NCBI GenBank assembly: GCA_029465975.1
Contig: CM055761.1
Span: 6,083,048 to 6,147,047, forward strand
From: Dallia pectoralis
Lineage: Eukaryota; Chordata; Actinopteri; Esociformes; Umbridae
Length of the DNA: 64,000 nt
Direction of reading: 5' to 3'
Numbering within the stretch: the stretch's first letter is position 1; every line of letters begins with the position of its first letter. Shown here in pieces: positions 63,690 to 64,000 of this stretch. The notes below the pieces were generated by a model. It saw nothing but the letters and a program-made list of their open reading frames with translations. It ran no database searches and was not told the DNA's origin. Both the position numbers and the translations under genes were made by a program.

Positions 63690-64000
63690 GACCACATACC
63701 TGGAGGGAAGGGGGGTAACAGTAGGGTAGAGCGACCACATACCTGGAGGGAAGGGGGACAGTAGGGTAGAGCGACCACATACCTGGAGGGAAGGGGGGTA
63801 ACAGTAGGGTAGAGCGACCACATACCTGGAGGGAAGGGGGTAACAGTAGGGTAGAGCGACCACATACCTGGAGGGAAGGGGGTAACAGTAGGGTAGAGCG
63901 ACCACATACCTGGAGGGAAGGGGGACAGTAGGGTAGAGCGACCACATACCTGGAGGGAAGGGGGTAACAGTAGGGTAGAGCGACCACATACCTGGACAGG
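63690..64000. repeat. 38-43-bp minisatellite carrying repeated 5' splice-site motifs (- strand)
   Basis: Eight units of ACCACATACCTGGAGGGAAG plus GGGGTAACAGTAGGGTAGAGCG, two of them lacking GTAA. On the - strand each has CCAGGTATGTGG, a consensus donor. The rightmost copy (minus reading CCTGTCCAG/GTATGT) differs and may be the true end of a fip1l1 exon lying off the window edge. Confidence 0.93.

Overview
This is vertebrate nuclear DNA, almost certainly from a ray-finned fish. It has multi-exon genes with GT-AG introns, very abundant CA/TG and other tandem repeats, and a remnant of a salmonid-type Tc1 transposon. A salmonid or pike-like source is plausible, but species cannot be fixed from this sequence. 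Only two protein-coding genes can be supported. They lie tail to tail.

(1) lnx1 (Ligand of Numb protein X 1, a RING plus four-PDZ E3 ubiquitin ligase) is on the + strand. Ten coding exons run from 19497 to 58083. Every junction keeps the reading frame, and the assembled protein is 768 aa. An alternative first coding exon at 26970-27061 lies inside the 23-kb first intron. It encodes a signal-peptide-like N-terminus like that of the RING-less mammalian p70 isoform, giving 660 aa. (2) The 3' end of fip1l1 (CPSF subunit FIP1) is on the - strand. Three C-terminal exons lie between 59320 and 62944; the rest lies beyond the right edge. The order FIP1L1-LNX1 with converging 3' ends matches human 4q12 and supports lnx1 over lnx2.

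Layout: 1-19496 is intergenic or upstream DNA with a Tc1 remnant, a decayed LINE fragment and very large minisatellites (1.0-3.6 kb, 8.4-10.6 kb, 13.2-15.8 kb). 19497-58083 is lnx1. Its introns hold a 42-bp minisatellite, a 1.2-kb TGACGT-rich array, a CT-rich array, a dispersed element with 70-bp internal repeats, an almost identical 1010-bp tandem duplication, a GTT/GTG-rich tract and a 21-bp minisatellite. 58084-59319 holds both 3' UTRs. 59320-64000 is fip1l1, with three minisatellites at or near its splice sites.

I found no operon-like, CRISPR or defence system. The most unusual signals concern RNA processing: minisatellites that have multiplied fip1l1 5' splice sites, an in-frame stop-free 93-nt intron inside lnx1 PDZ1, the nested alternative promoter and exon of lnx1, and an unusually long AG-free polypyrimidine zone before lnx1 exon 4. 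The long open reading frames elsewhere are by-products of tandem repeats and are not annotated as genes.
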